From: Flavobacterium sp. TR2
GTDB lineage: Bacteria > Bacteroidota > Bacteroidia > Flavobacteriales > Flavobacteriaceae
DNA: 64,000 bases
Direction: 5' to 3'
Assembly (NCBI RefSeq): GCF_025252405.1
Contig: NZ_CP104307.1
Location: 4,898,001-4,962,000 of the forward strand
The notes beneath the pieces are model-generated. The model was not told the origin of the DNA. It searched no databases and was given only the letters and a program-made list of their open reading frames with translations. The translations under genes were made by a program, and so were the position numbers. Below, in pieces: positions 49,050 to 58,069 of this stretch (positions within the stretch are counted from its first letter, which is position 1; every line of letters starts with the position of its first letter).

Positions 49050-49118
49050 TTTTTCTGTATAAAAAACTTTGTCAAAGTTCTATAGACACGAATAAAACGG
49101 TTTTTAATTTAAATCAAA

Positions 49119-49175
49119 AAATCTGTGTTCATCCGCGTTTTCGCGATAGCGAACCCGTAAAATCAGCGTCTAATT
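49119..49175. repeat. Fragment of an aatctg-type intergenic repeat
   Basis: AATCTGTGTTCATCCGCG and the inner pair TTTTCGCG/CGCGATAGCG-like pieces, then AAAATCAGCG, resemble the element before trpA and common flavobacterial spacer repeats. It is a single degenerate copy before the end of the HD-PycTM gene. Confidence 0.45.
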
Positions 49176-50354
49176 TTAAATAGATTTAAACGCAATCACA
49201 AACGCGATCACCGTTATGATAATTCCGAACATGAAAAAATTGTAGGCGATTCGGAGCAGATTATACTTTCGCTGTAAAACCAATCCTAAATAATACAAAT
49301 CTTTGATCATGGTTGAGTACAGATAATCACGGTCTTTCATCATTTCATTCATTGCCCAGTCATAATCTTCAAGCGGCATTTTGTAGAAATTTCCAAAAAA
49401 CATCAAATTCACTTTTTTAGCCTCAACATCGTCTCGAGTAAAAAATCCAGAAGTTACTTTTGGACGTGTAGAAAGAATGGCAAAAATAATTGTGATTACG
49501 CTCGACATCAGCATAATAAACGTTGGAACAACCAAATGAGCATTCTTCGGACTATCCAATTTTGGAATAATAGACGATAGTGCAATCGAAATAATAATTG
49601 CATTTACAGACAGTAAAATATTGGCTTTACTATCTGCAATACCGCTTAAACGGGTGTGATTCCCTAGTGTAACACGAAACAAAGTATCAATTCCGCGGTC
49701 TGGTTTTTCTACCTTTTCTTTCTTTTTATTTTCTTCTTCGAGCGCTGCGGCGGCTTTCACTTCCTGCTTATTGATTTTTTTCTGAATCATCAATAGATTT
49801 TTTTCTTTTAAGGGTTGCCATTTTCTTAAAGCATAATCGGTATAAAATCTATGTTTGTTCAGCAAGAAGTTTAGATTCTCTCTTGTCCATTCGGCATTAG
49901 AAAAACTTACTATTCCTGCATTTTTTAATTCCAGACGAAGCAGTTCGCAAGTTGTAGCATATTCGGCTCCCATCAAATGGGCGTAGTCAGCGTCACGTAT
50001 AATTTTTTCTAAGTGAGTTCTTGGCTCATATTCTTTAACTGTAGCCAAAATCAAACTGGAAACCAGCGCTATAAATTCTTCCGATTTTCCTTTTTCACGC
50101 AAAAAATCAGCAGCAATTTTAGTGCTTGTCTTTTCATGGTTTTCATATCCTTCAACATATCCTGTATCATGAAACCATGCTGCAATCAAAAGTGCCTCTT
50201 TGTCATCACCTTCTACATCTTCTTTTTTGCACAGCTCTTTTACAGCATTAACTACTGTGAAAGTATGGTTAAAATTATGGTAAGAATATAAATTAGAAAG
50301 TTTATCTTTGAGTAAATTACTGACGAAATCTTCGGATTGTTCTATTAGATTCAT
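49176..50354 (-). CDS. HD domain fused to a Pycsar effector (PycTM, DUF5706) membrane domain
   Basis: Membrane protein of 392 aa with two parts. The N-terminal HD domain (about 1-195) shows H26 and H30 in YHNFNH, H62-D63 in AAWFHDTGYVEGYENHEK and D122 in IIRDADYAHLMG, the full metal site of an HD phosphohydrolase. A charged linker (about 200-225) follows. The C-terminal PycTM-type domain has RLSGIADSKANILLSVNAIII, then membrane segments at about 250-276, 283-306 and 366-388. PycTM proteins are membrane effectors of cUMP/cCMP antiphage (Pycsar) systems. No pyrimidine cyclase gene is nearby, so the ligand and an antiphage role are unproven. Confidence 0.85.
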   Translation of the reverse strand: MNLIEQSEDFVSNLLKDKLSNLYSYHNFNHTFTVVNAVKELCKKEDVEGDDKEALLIAAWFHDTGYVEGYENHEKTSTKIAADFLREKGKSEEFIALVSSLILATVKEYEPRTHLEKIIRDADYAHLMGAEYATTCELLRLELKNAGIVSFSNAEWTRENLNFLLNKHRFYTDYALRKWQPLKEKNLLMIQKKINKQEVKAAAALEEENKKKEKVEKPDRGIDTLFRVTLGNHTRLSGIADSKANILLSVNAIIISIALSSIIPKLDSPKNAHLVVPTFIMLMSSVITIIFAILSTRPKVTSGFFTRDDVEAKKVNLMFFGNFYKMPLEDYDWAMNEMMKDRDYLYSTMIKDLYYLGLVLQRKYNLLRIAYNFFMFGIIITVIAFVIAFKSI

Positions 50355-50380
50355 AAAGAATATTTTTATACCACTAAATT

Positions 50381-53300
50381 ATGAAATTGTTTTTGGATAA
50401 TCATTTTATTGCTAAGATTAAAAAATACGCATTAGCAATAATGGCACTATTCATTGTTTATTCCTGTGCAACACGCAAGCCCCAATATGGAAAAAATGTT
50501 AGTGCTAACGAAACAGAAAACGCTACCGATACTATAAAAATTGCACATACTTTTTTCTTGGTTGGTGATGCTGGAAATGCCGACGAAGAGCAAGCACAGC
50601 AGACGTTAGAACTTTTACATCAAAAACTTAAGAAAGCAAGCAAAAAATCGACACTTCTGTTCTTGGGCGATAATATTTATCCAAAAGGCTTTCCTAACGA
50701 CAAACACCCTGAAGATAAGGCTTTGGCCGAGACCAAACTAACCAATCAGTTAAAATTGACAAAAGGTTTTAAAGGAAAAACTATTGTAATTCCCGGAAAT
50801 CATGATTGGTACAGCGGCATCAAAGGTCTAGAGCGTCAAGCCGATTTTGTAACTAAATATTTAAATGATAAAAAAGCATTTCTTCCAAGAAAAAGCTGCC
50901 CTATCGAAAACGTTAAAATCGACAGCACCACTACTTTGATAGCTATTGACAGTGAATGGTTTCTGGAAGACTGGAACGATCATCCCACTATAAACGACAA
51001 TTGCGAAATTAAAACCAGAGAAGCTTTTTTTGAAGAATTGGAGGGGCTTTTGAACAAAAACCAAGAAAAAACGGTTGTTTTGGCAATTCATCATCCATTA
51101 TTGAGCAACGGAACACATGGCGGACAATTTTCGTTAGAAAAGCAATTGTTTCCTTTAGAACAAAAGATTCCTTTGCCAATAATTGGCTCATTCATTAATT
51201 TATTGCGAAAAACATCTGGTGTAAGTCCGCAGGATATTCAGAACAAACAATACACGATTTATGCTAAGAGAATTAAAACGCTTTTGCAAAAACAGAAAAA
51301 TGTCATTGTAGTTTCTGGACACGACCACAACCTGCAATACATCAGCAAAGAAAACATCCAGCAGATTATCAGCGGCGCAGGATCAAAATCTGAAGCTGCT
51401 AGAGCTATCAGCCCATACGATTTTTCATATGGCGGAAATGGTTATGCAACTTTAACCATGTTTAACAGCGGTGATGCAAAAGTTTGTTTTTATGGAAATG
51501 AAAACGGTAAAGAAAAACTGCTTTTTGAACGAGAAATCATAAAAGCAAAAGAAATCAACTGGGCTGCAGATATTCCGAATACCTTTCCAGCAAAAGTGAC
51601 CACTTCGATTTATTCTCCAAAAATGACTCAAAAAAGTGCTTTTCACAGATTTTTATTCGGCCAACATTACAGAAAATATTACAGTATGCCTATTGAGGCG
51701 ACAACTGCTACGGTTGACACTCTAAAAGGCGGTCTGAAACCCATTCGCGAAGGCGGAGGACATCAATCTGTTTCTTTGAGAATGTCTGATCCTCAAGGCC
51801 GTGAATATGTAATGCGCGCCATGAAGAAAAGCGCGACTGTATTTTTGCAGTCAGTTGCTTTTAAAGACCAATATGTAGTAAATGAATTCGAAAAGACATA
51901 CGCCGAGGATTTCTTATTTGATTTCTACACTACTTCTCATCCTTATTCTTCTTTCGCCATTGGCAGTATGTCCGATCAAATTGGTCTTAGACACACCAAC
52001 CCTATTTTATACTACATTCCAAAACAAAATGGTTTAGGCGAATTTAACGCGAGTTTTGGAGATCAATTGTATATGGTTGAAGAAAGGCCTGCTGACAATC
52101 ATCTTGATGGGAAAAATTTTGGAAAACCAAACAACATTATCGGAACTGATGATATGATGCTGAATCTTCATAAGGACGAAAAATATGTGGTCGATGAAAA
52201 AGAATATATAAAAGCGCGTTTGTTTGACATACTTTTAGGAGATTGGGACAGACATAGCGATCAATGGCGTTGGGCTGAATATAAAGAAGATGGCAAAGTG
52301 ATTTACAAACCGATTCCGCGTGACCGTGATCAAGCGTTTGTAAAATATGATGGCGCTTTACTTTCGCTTTTAATGAATATGCCTCCCCTTCGTCATATGC
52401 GATCTTTTAAAGGTGACAGAATAAATGTGAAATGGCTTGGAAGAGAGCCTTACCCAATGGATTTGGCATTTTTAAAAACAGCCCAAGAAAAAGATTGGGT
52501 GGAGCAGGCCAAATATATTCAGGAAAATTTGACTGATGCAGATATTGACGAAGCTTTCAAAAACTTGCCAAAAGAAGTCCAAGACGAAACGATTGACGAA
52601 ATCAAGGCAAAACTAAAAAGCAGAAAAAAAGATCTTCAGAAATATGCTCGCGAGTATTCTGATGTCTTAAGCAGAACAATTATGATCGCAGGAACAGACA
52701 AAAAAGACAAGTTTGTTTTGAATCATAATGTAAAGAAAGGAATTGAAATTCAGGTTTTCAGAATCAAAAAGGAAGGAGACGAATTGCTTTACACCAAAAA
52801 CGTAACCGATGATAAAACCAAAAATCTTTGGATTTACGGTTTAGACGACAATGATGTTTTTGAAGTAAAAGGAAACGAAAAATCCAGCATTAAAATTCGT
52901 TTGATTGGAGGCCAGAACAACGATACTTATAACATTGAAAACGGAAGAAAGGTTATTGTTTACGATTTCAAATCAAAAGAGAACACGTACAACCTAGATT
53001 CGAAAACGCAAACGCAGCTAACAGATGATTATGATGTTAATGCCTATAATTACGAAAAACCAAAATACAATGTGGTTTCAGGTCTGCCAAACATTGGATA
53101 CAATCCAGATGATGGTGTGAAAATGGGGGTTAATGTAAATTATACTGTCAATAATTTTAAACAAAATCCATACACGCAAAGACATATTTTTAATGCTTTC
53201 TACTATTTTGCTACAGGCGGTTTAGAGTTTAATTATGCGGCGCATTTTCCAGGGTTATTAGGCAAATGGGTTATTGACGTGGAATCATTATATACGACTC

Positions 53301-54112
53301 CAAATTTTGCCATGAACTATTTTGGATATGGAAATGAGTCAAAATATGATGACGATTTAGGAATGGATTATAATCGTGTGCGTATTAGAAAATTTAATGC
53401 TTCGGGCGCCATTCGACACGTAGGACGATACGGAAGCGAATTTAGCATTCAGCCAATTTTCCAGCGAATGACGGTTGAAGATACCGAAAATAGATACATA
53501 AACATTCCTGGAATTGTAAATCCTGAGGTATTTGACAGTCAGAATTTTGGAAGCTTAAAAGTTAAGTATGTATTTAAAAATTCAGATTTTGCTGCCAAAC
53601 CTACTTTAGGAATGGCGTTTATGCTTGCAGCGACTTGGACAACCAATTTGGATAATACAAAGAAAAATTTCCCAACATTGGAGAGTTTCTTAGGATTTAC
53701 CCATAAAATTGATCACAACGGAAAATTGATATTGGCCACTTACGTGAAAGGAAAAGCTATTTTCAACAATAATTATGAGTTTTATCAAGGTGCTTCTCTA
53801 GGTGGCGATACCGATTTGCGCGGTTTCAGAAACGAACGTTTCCTAGGAAGTTCATACTTCTCTCAAAGCTCTGATCTGCGTTTAAGCATCGGGAAAATCC
53901 GTAAAACGATTGTTCCTTTTACTTATGGAATTTTAGGAGGTTTTGACTACGGAAGGGTTTGGCTTGATGGCGAAAATTCTAAAAAATGGCATCAAGATTA
54001 CGGCGGAGGACTCTGGCTGAATGCGATAAACGTTATTACAGCAAGAATCTCTTATTTCAAATCTCCTGATGAAGTTGGAAGATTGATTTTTGGAGCGGCA
54101 TATAGCTTTTAG
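50381..54112 (+). CDS. Lipoprotein with metallophosphoesterase domain and C-terminal outer-membrane beta barrel
   Basis: Very large protein of 1243 aa. The signal peptide ends in a lipobox (FIVYSCATRK, C29). The metallophosphoesterase domain (about 55-370) has all five blocks: FFLVGDAGNADE, LLFLGDNIYPKG, VIPGNHDWYSG, LAIHHPLLS and VVSGHDHNLQY. A middle region (about 430-850) includes LLGDWDRHSDQWRWAEY and PIPRDRDQAF, which look like a kinase-type catalytic loop. The C-terminal part (about 890-1243) is a beta barrel ending with GGDTDLRGFRNERFLG, the LRGF mark of the BamA/D15 surface-antigen superfamily. The substrate is unknown. It is probably anchored in the outer membrane. Confidence 0.87.
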   Translation: MKLFLDNHFIAKIKKYALAIMALFIVYSCATRKPQYGKNVSANETENATDTIKIAHTFFLVGDAGNADEEQAQQTLELLHQKLKKASKKSTLLFLGDNIYPKGFPNDKHPEDKALAETKLTNQLKLTKGFKGKTIVIPGNHDWYSGIKGLERQADFVTKYLNDKKAFLPRKSCPIENVKIDSTTTLIAIDSEWFLEDWNDHPTINDNCEIKTREAFFEELEGLLNKNQEKTVVLAIHHPLLSNGTHGGQFSLEKQLFPLEQKIPLPIIGSFINLLRKTSGVSPQDIQNKQYTIYAKRIKTLLQKQKNVIVVSGHDHNLQYISKENIQQIISGAGSKSEAARAISPYDFSYGGNGYATLTMFNSGDAKVCFYGNENGKEKLLFEREIIKAKEINWAADIPNTFPAKVTTSIYSPKMTQKSAFHRFLFGQHYRKYYSMPIEATTATVDTLKGGLKPIREGGGHQSVSLRMSDPQGREYVMRAMKKSATVFLQSVAFKDQYVVNEFEKTYAEDFLFDFYTTSHPYSSFAIGSMSDQIGLRHTNPILYYIPKQNGLGEFNASFGDQLYMVEERPADNHLDGKNFGKPNNIIGTDDMMLNLHKDEKYVVDEKEYIKARLFDILLGDWDRHSDQWRWAEYKEDGKVIYKPIPRDRDQAFVKYDGALLSLLMNMPPLRHMRSFKGDRINVKWLGREPYPMDLAFLKTAQEKDWVEQAKYIQENLTDADIDEAFKNLPKEVQDETIDEIKAKLKSRKKDLQKYAREYSDVLSRTIMIAGTDKKDKFVLNHNVKKGIEIQVFRIKKEGDELLYTKNVTDDKTKNLWIYGLDDNDVFEVKGNEKSSIKIRLIGGQNNDTYNIENGRKVIVYDFKSKENTYNLDSKTQTQLTDDYDVNAYNYEKPKYNVVSGLPNIGYNPDDGVKMGVNVNYTVNNFKQNPYTQRHIFNAFYYFATGGLEFNYAAHFPGLLGKWVIDVESLYTTPNFAMNYFGYGNESKYDDDLGMDYNRVRIRKFNASGAIRHVGRYGSEFSIQPIFQRMTVEDTENRYINIPGIVNPEVFDSQNFGSLKVKYVFKNSDFAAKPTLGMAFMLAATWTTNLDNTKKNFPTLESFLGFTHKIDHNGKLILATYVKGKAIFNNNYEFYQGASLGGDTDLRGFRNERFLGSSYFSQSSDLRLSIGKIRKTIVPFTYGILGGFDYGRVWLDGENSKKWHQDYGGGLWLNAINVITARISYFKSPDEVGRLIFGAAYSF

Positions 54113-54207
54113 TTAGGTACAAAGGGCACATAGCGACAAAGGTTCAAAGGTTTTTAGTTCTATCTTAAAAAATCTTTGATCCTTTGTTCCTTTGCAACTT
54201 TGAGACT
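54113..54207. repeat. Intergenic palindrome, tttgaacct family, copy 4
   Basis: The left arm AGGTACAAAGGGCACATAGC then GACAAAGGTTCAAAGG opposes the right arm CTTTGATCCTTTGTTCC then TTTGCAACTTTGAGACT over a loop of about 30 nt. It separates two converging genes. Confidence 0.8.
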
Positions 54208-54210
54208 AAA

Positions 54211-55068
54211 TTAGAGACTAAACTCATAAACCTTCCCTCCTATCTTATTTGTTTTTTCGTCAGCAATCAATAAAGTATTGTTATCTTTAAAAACGATTGC
54301 TTCTTTTTGTGAAAAGTGGTTCAGATTTAATTCTGTTTGTGTACCGCTATGAAACAAATCTCCTTTAAATCCTTTAAACAAAAGCACTTTATCATGACTC
54401 AACAAAGCTACTTTTTTTCCGTCGGGACTTATTGTGGCACTCGTTAAGACACAGTGATTATAATTGCTGCACGTTTTAAATTCTCCAATTTTAACCGCTT
54501 TTTGAGTTCCTGCAGCATTTTTAATTTTGTAGATAAAAGCTGTTCCGTCAAAACCTTTGCTTCTGTTTTTCGTAAAAAGATAAAAATAGCCGCCTTGTTC
54601 GAAGAAACCTTCAACGTCGAAAAACATTTCTTTTTTCTTTGGCGGAAACTCTTTTTGCTCCGGATACGAAAATGAAACTTTATATTCAGCCTTAGCCAAA
54701 TCATTATTCAACTGATTTTTTGCCACTTTATAAATGCATAAATCTCTTCTTTCGTTATCATTATTTCCAAAATCGCCAATGTAAACATTTCCAGCCTTAT
54801 CCTTTGTAATATCTTCCCAATCGATATTTGTAGCATTCGAGATCGTAATGGTCTTAGCTAATTTTCCTTTAGAATCAATTGCATAAATCGCATTTTTATT
54901 TCCACTGTCTTCTAGCGTGTAAAGAATTTTTGTTTCAGGAAAATAAGTGATTCCGGAAACTTCCTTTAATTTTTTAGGAAGCGAATAAAGTTCTTTTAAA
55001 TCAGAACCAGATTGTTTCTGACAAGCTAATAAAACAATAGAAACGGCTACTAAAAATGATTTTTTCAT
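54211..55068 (-). CDS. Lipoprotein, probable beta-propeller
   Basis: Lipoprotein of 285 aa with signal MKKSFLVAVSIVLLAC (lipobox LLAC, C16). The mature part has repeated short motifs that fit a propeller: LKEVSGITYFPETKILYTLEDSG (in pieces, about 35-57), KNAIYAIDSKGKLAKTITIS, NIDWEDITKDKAGNVYIGDFGNN (in pieces, about 82-104), and LTSATISPDGKKVALLSHDKV (about 208-228). The pattern resembles SdiA-regulated or SMP-30-like propellers. No catalytic residues are evident. It probably faces the periplasm or cell surface. Specific function unknown. Confidence 0.78.
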   Translation of the reverse strand: MKKSFLVAVSIVLLACQKQSGSDLKELYSLPKKLKEVSGITYFPETKILYTLEDSGNKNAIYAIDSKGKLAKTITISNATNIDWEDITKDKAGNVYIGDFGNNDNERRDLCIYKVAKNQLNNDLAKAEYKVSFSYPEQKEFPPKKKEMFFDVEGFFEQGGYFYLFTKNRSKGFDGTAFIYKIKNAAGTQKAVKIGEFKTCSNYNHCVLTSATISPDGKKVALLSHDKVLLFKGFKGDLFHSGTQTELNLNHFSQKEAIVFKDNNTLLIADEKTNKIGGKVYEFSL

Positions 55069-55083
55069 AAAACTATTTTTTAA

Positions 55084-55137
55084 ACCATATAAGTTATAAA
55101 AAGATTGGCTGAAATGAACTTATATAACTTATATGGT
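55084..55137. repeat. Intergenic palindrome, accatataag family, copy 3
   Basis: ACCATATAAGTTATAAAAAG (55084-55103) and ACTTATATAACTTATATGGT (55118-55137) are inverted arms with a 14-nt loop. The right arm is identical to that of copy 1 at 2001-2020. Confidence 0.88.
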
Positions 55138-55145
55138 GAAATGAT

Positions 55146-56198
55146 TTAAACTAAGTTAGTGTTTTTAAAATTACGGGTAATAAATTCAAATGCGGCGTGC
55201 ATGATGTGCCCCATTGATTTTGCGTTTTTGAATTTCATATCGTTTGTATAACGATACAACTCCATTTTTAATTGCAGTAAATGCTCGTGCGTCGAAATGG
55301 TATCGTGACACATTATATTCAGTAATTTTTTAATTCTAGTTTCGGCTGAATGGATACGTTTTGCCAGAATCGCTCTCTCCTCATCTTTATACTGAATGAT
55401 CGAACGCTCTTCTAATTTTTCTTTGATTAATTGAATCATTGGAAAATTTTCCTTGAAAAACTGCGGACGATATACCTTAAAATTTCCTTCGTAACATTGC
55501 TGGTCAAAGTCGATCGGGCGAATTTTATAAACTACCTGATCAAAATCGTGAATCGGAACAATTACATAATTATATGCCCTCATGTCACCCAAAAGCCGAA
55601 TCATACAGCGCTCGTTAAATTTCACAAACTCTTTGGCAATCTGTGCTTTTTCCATTTCGCTGCATTTATCAAGCAGCGTATCCATAAAAACATCTCCTGG
55701 AATTCCGATAATATGCTCTTCGATCAAAGTATCTTTGTAAACCAGAAAGTTAATTTTATCTGGCGACAGAATATCTTCCAATTCCAGTCCGTAAATACGG
55801 GAGGCATCTGCTTTTTTGATGTAAAAATGAACATAGTTATCGTTGAGAATATTTCGAACTTTAATTCTAAAAGGTTTCGAATTTCCAAAAGTACAATAAT
55901 CAATTGCGTCGACATTCAAGTATTGAATGATTTCGCTATTTCCATCAGAATGCAATAGCGAATATATTTTTTTTAGATTTAAATCAATTTCATTGCGCTC
56001 AAATTCGCCGTAATATACCCGAATCCAAAGCGTATCGGTATCATTTTTATCGTAAACGTTTATAGAGCCCGAAAAACGAAGCAAGTCATCATAAAACACA
56101 GAAACTTTAGAAATACGCTCGTATCGCTCTAAATAACTTAATAGGGGCTGTGTTAAAGGGTAAGACGGTTTTTTTAAAACCATTAAAGGCTCGCTCAT
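55146..56198 (-). CDS. Conserved protein of unknown function
   Basis: Soluble protein of 350 aa that I do not recognise as a named family. It has no signal peptide or membrane segment. In the middle is LLGDMRAYNYVIVPIHDF followed by VYKIRPIDFDQQCYEG (about 213-250). This order, with G-D-x-x-x-x-N and then D-F-D, resembles the catalytic loop and metal aspartate of kinase-like phosphotransferases, though the similarity is weak. The C-terminal 90 residues are helical (EERAILAKRIHSAETRIKKL). It has its own promoter, divergent from the ABC transporter genes. Confidence 0.7.
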   Translation of the reverse strand: MSEPLMVLKKPSYPLTQPLLSYLERYERISKVSVFYDDLLRFSGSINVYDKNDTDTLWIRVYYGEFERNEIDLNLKKIYSLLHSDGNSEIIQYLNVDAIDYCTFGNSKPFRIKVRNILNDNYVHFYIKKADASRIYGLELEDILSPDKINFLVYKDTLIEEHIIGIPGDVFMDTLLDKCSEMEKAQIAKEFVKFNERCMIRLLGDMRAYNYVIVPIHDFDQVVYKIRPIDFDQQCYEGNFKVYRPQFFKENFPMIQLIKEKLEERSIIQYKDEERAILAKRIHSAETRIKKLLNIMCHDTISTHEHLLQLKMELYRYTNDMKFKNAKSMGHIMHAAFEFITRNFKNTNLV

Positions 56199-56215
56199 TT
56201 TGAATATCTTTATTA

Positions 56216-56223
56216 CAAATTTA
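56216..56223 (-). promoter_or_regulatory. -7 box before the unknown protein at 55146
   Basis: The minus strand reads TAAATTTG, matching TAnnTTTG, 17 nt before the ATG at 56198. Confidence 0.6.
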
Positions 56224-56304
56224 CATCAATACGATTTAAAGTTAGAATTTAAAGTAACAAAAATCAACTTGGCTCGTCATACTAAAAACTAAAACCAGAA
56301 AAAT

Positions 56305-57216
56305 TTGGAAACCATATTAACCATTGAGAATTTAAGCAAAAGATACGGCCGAATCCAGGCTTTGAAAAATGTATCTTTTCAAATACAAAAAGGTCGTGTT
56401 TATGGCATTCTAGGGCCAAACGGCAGCGGAAAATCGACTACATTGGGAATTGTTTTGAATGTTGTCAATAAATCGTCTGGCAATTATCGCTGGTTTGACG
56501 GGAATGTTGAAACACATGACGCATTAAAAAAAGTGGGCGCCATTATAGAAAGACCCAATTTCTACCCGTACATGACGGCCGAGCAAAACTTAAAATTGGT
56601 TTGCAAAATCAAAAATATAAATTATTCTAAGGTCAATGAAAAACTAGAATTGGTTGGTCTGAGCGAAAGAAAAGACAGCAAATTCAGCACTTTTTCTTTA
56701 GGAATGAAACAGCGTCTGGCAATTGCATCGGCGCTTTTAAACGACCCTGAAATTTTAATTTTAGATGAACCTACTAACGGCTTAGATCCGCAGGGAATTC
56801 ATCAGATTCGCGATATTATAAAAAAAATTGCATCTCAGGGAACTACTATCTTGCTTGCTTCCCATTTATTGGACGAAGTGGAAAAAGTCTGCTCCCAAGT
56901 AATTGTTCTGAGAAAAGGTGAAGTTTTATACTCTGGTTCTGTTGACGGAATGTCTTCAAATGAAGGCTTCTTCGAAGTGCAGTCAAATGATAACTTAGTT
57001 TTAAAAACGGCTTTACAGGATCATCCTGCAGTTGAGAGAATTGCAGAAGAAGACGGAAAAGTTCTGGTTTACCTAAAATCTGAATTATCAGCTTCAGAAT
57101 TAAACCAGTTTTTATTTTCTAAAAACATCGTATTAAGCCATTTAGTAAAACGTAAAAACAGTCTGGAAGCTCAATTTTTAGAATTAACCAAAAATGCCAT
57201 TGCTCAAAAAAACTAA
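56305..57216 (+). CDS. ABC transporter ATP-binding protein (BcrA/CcmA-like)
   Basis: ATPase of 303 aa. Walker A is GPNGSGKST (about 38-46), the signature motif is FSLGMKQRLAIASALL (about 131-146), Walker B is ILILDEPTNGLDPQG (about 151-165), and the H-loop is LLASHLLDEV. The C-terminal 90 residues form the extra domain typical of the drug/lantibiotic export branch. No ATG is available: the frame opens at TTG 56305 (then ETILTIENLSKRYGR), which is the best start. The permease gene follows after 3 nt. Relatives export bacitracin, lantibiotics or other compounds; the cargo is unknown. Confidence 0.92.
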   Translation: METILTIENLSKRYGRIQALKNVSFQIQKGRVYGILGPNGSGKSTTLGIVLNVVNKSSGNYRWFDGNVETHDALKKVGAIIERPNFYPYMTAEQNLKLVCKIKNINYSKVNEKLELVGLSERKDSKFSTFSLGMKQRLAIASALLNDPEILILDEPTNGLDPQGIHQIRDIIKKIASQGTTILLASHLLDEVEKVCSQVIVLRKGEVLYSGSVDGMSSNEGFFEVQSNDNLVLKTALQDHPAVERIAEEDGKVLVYLKSELSASELNQFLFSKNIVLSHLVKRKNSLEAQFLELTKNAIAQKN

Positions 57217-57219
57217 ACC

Positions 57220-58056
57220 ATGAAAAGACTTCTTTCTATAGAATTGCAAAAAATCTGGATGAACAAAGCCAGCCGCATATTAACCTTAACTTACTTTATA
57301 CTACTTTCTTTTATAGCCTTAATCGCTGCTATAAAATTTGATATTGGCCCTTTCAAATTTCATTTGGCAGAAATGGGAATTTTTAATTTCCCGTTTATCT
57401 GGCATTTCAATACTTATGTAGCCGCTTGGCTTAAATTCTTTTTAGCCATTGTAATCGTTTCGATGATGGCAAACGAATATAGCTACGGAACTTTAAAACA
57501 AAACTTAATTGATGGCCTCAGTAAAAAAGAATTTATTTTATCCAAATTCTTAACTGTAGTTTTATTTGCATTTGGATCTACTCTTTTTGTTTTTATAATG
57601 AGTTTATTTCTAGGATTATGCTTTTCTTCTTATACAGAATTTGGCATTATCTTTAGCGATTTGGATTATCTTCTTGCCTTTTTTATAAAATTGACAGGTT
57701 TCTTTTCTTTCTGTTTATTTCTAGGCATTTTAGTAAAGCGTTCTGCATTTGCATTGGGTTTTCTTTTAGTTTGGAATATAATTGAAGCTATTATAAGAGG
57801 TACTTTAGCCTTTAAAATTTTCCCAGATAGCGATGCAGATAAAAAAATTACGCAATTTTTACCTTTAGAATCAATGTCTAATTTAATTGTCAATCCAGGC
57901 CCGAGATTATCTGTTGTTAAAAATATTGGAACACAAATGGGAATCGAAACCGACACCGATTTTAGCGTTGATTATTCTGCTGTTTTGATCGTTTTAGTAT
58001 GGACTTTTCTATTTATTTATTTTTCTTACAAATTATTAAAAAATAGAGATTTGTAG
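57220..58056 (+). CDS. ABC transporter permease
   Basis: Membrane protein of 278 aa with six predicted segments, of the ABC-2 type. It begins with a short cytoplasmic helix (MKRLLSIELQKIWMNKASRI), as in permeases of the BcrB/LanFEG kind, and has EYSYGTLKQNLIDGLSKKEFILSKF (in pieces, about 88-112), where the Y-x-x-G-T-x-K/R loop contacts the ATPase. It starts 3 nt after the ATPase gene and probably forms a homodimer with two ATPase subunits. It ends 13 nt before the T9SS protein gene. Confidence 0.9.
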   Translation: MKRLLSIELQKIWMNKASRILTLTYFILLSFIALIAAIKFDIGPFKFHLAEMGIFNFPFIWHFNTYVAAWLKFFLAIVIVSMMANEYSYGTLKQNLIDGLSKKEFILSKFLTVVLFAFGSTLFVFIMSLFLGLCFSSYTEFGIIFSDLDYLLAFFIKLTGFFSFCLFLGILVKRSAFALGFLLVWNIIEAIIRGTLAFKIFPDSDADKKITQFLPLESMSNLIVNPGPRLSVVKNIGTQMGIETDTDFSVDYSAVLIVLVWTFLFIYFSYKLLKNRDL

Positions 58057-58064
58057 TATATTTG
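58057..58064 (+). promoter_or_regulatory. Possible -7 box before the T9SS protein (leaderless start)
   Basis: TATATTTG matches TAnnTTTG but ends only 5 nt before the ATG at 58070. If used, the transcript would begin at or next to the start codon. The match could be accidental. Confidence 0.35.
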
Positions 58065-58069
58065 TTACT

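Noticed and set aside
49176..54112. A complete Pycsar antiphage system
   Set aside because: Only an effector-like domain is present. No pyrimidine cyclase gene is within reach, and the neighbour is a surface phosphoesterase.
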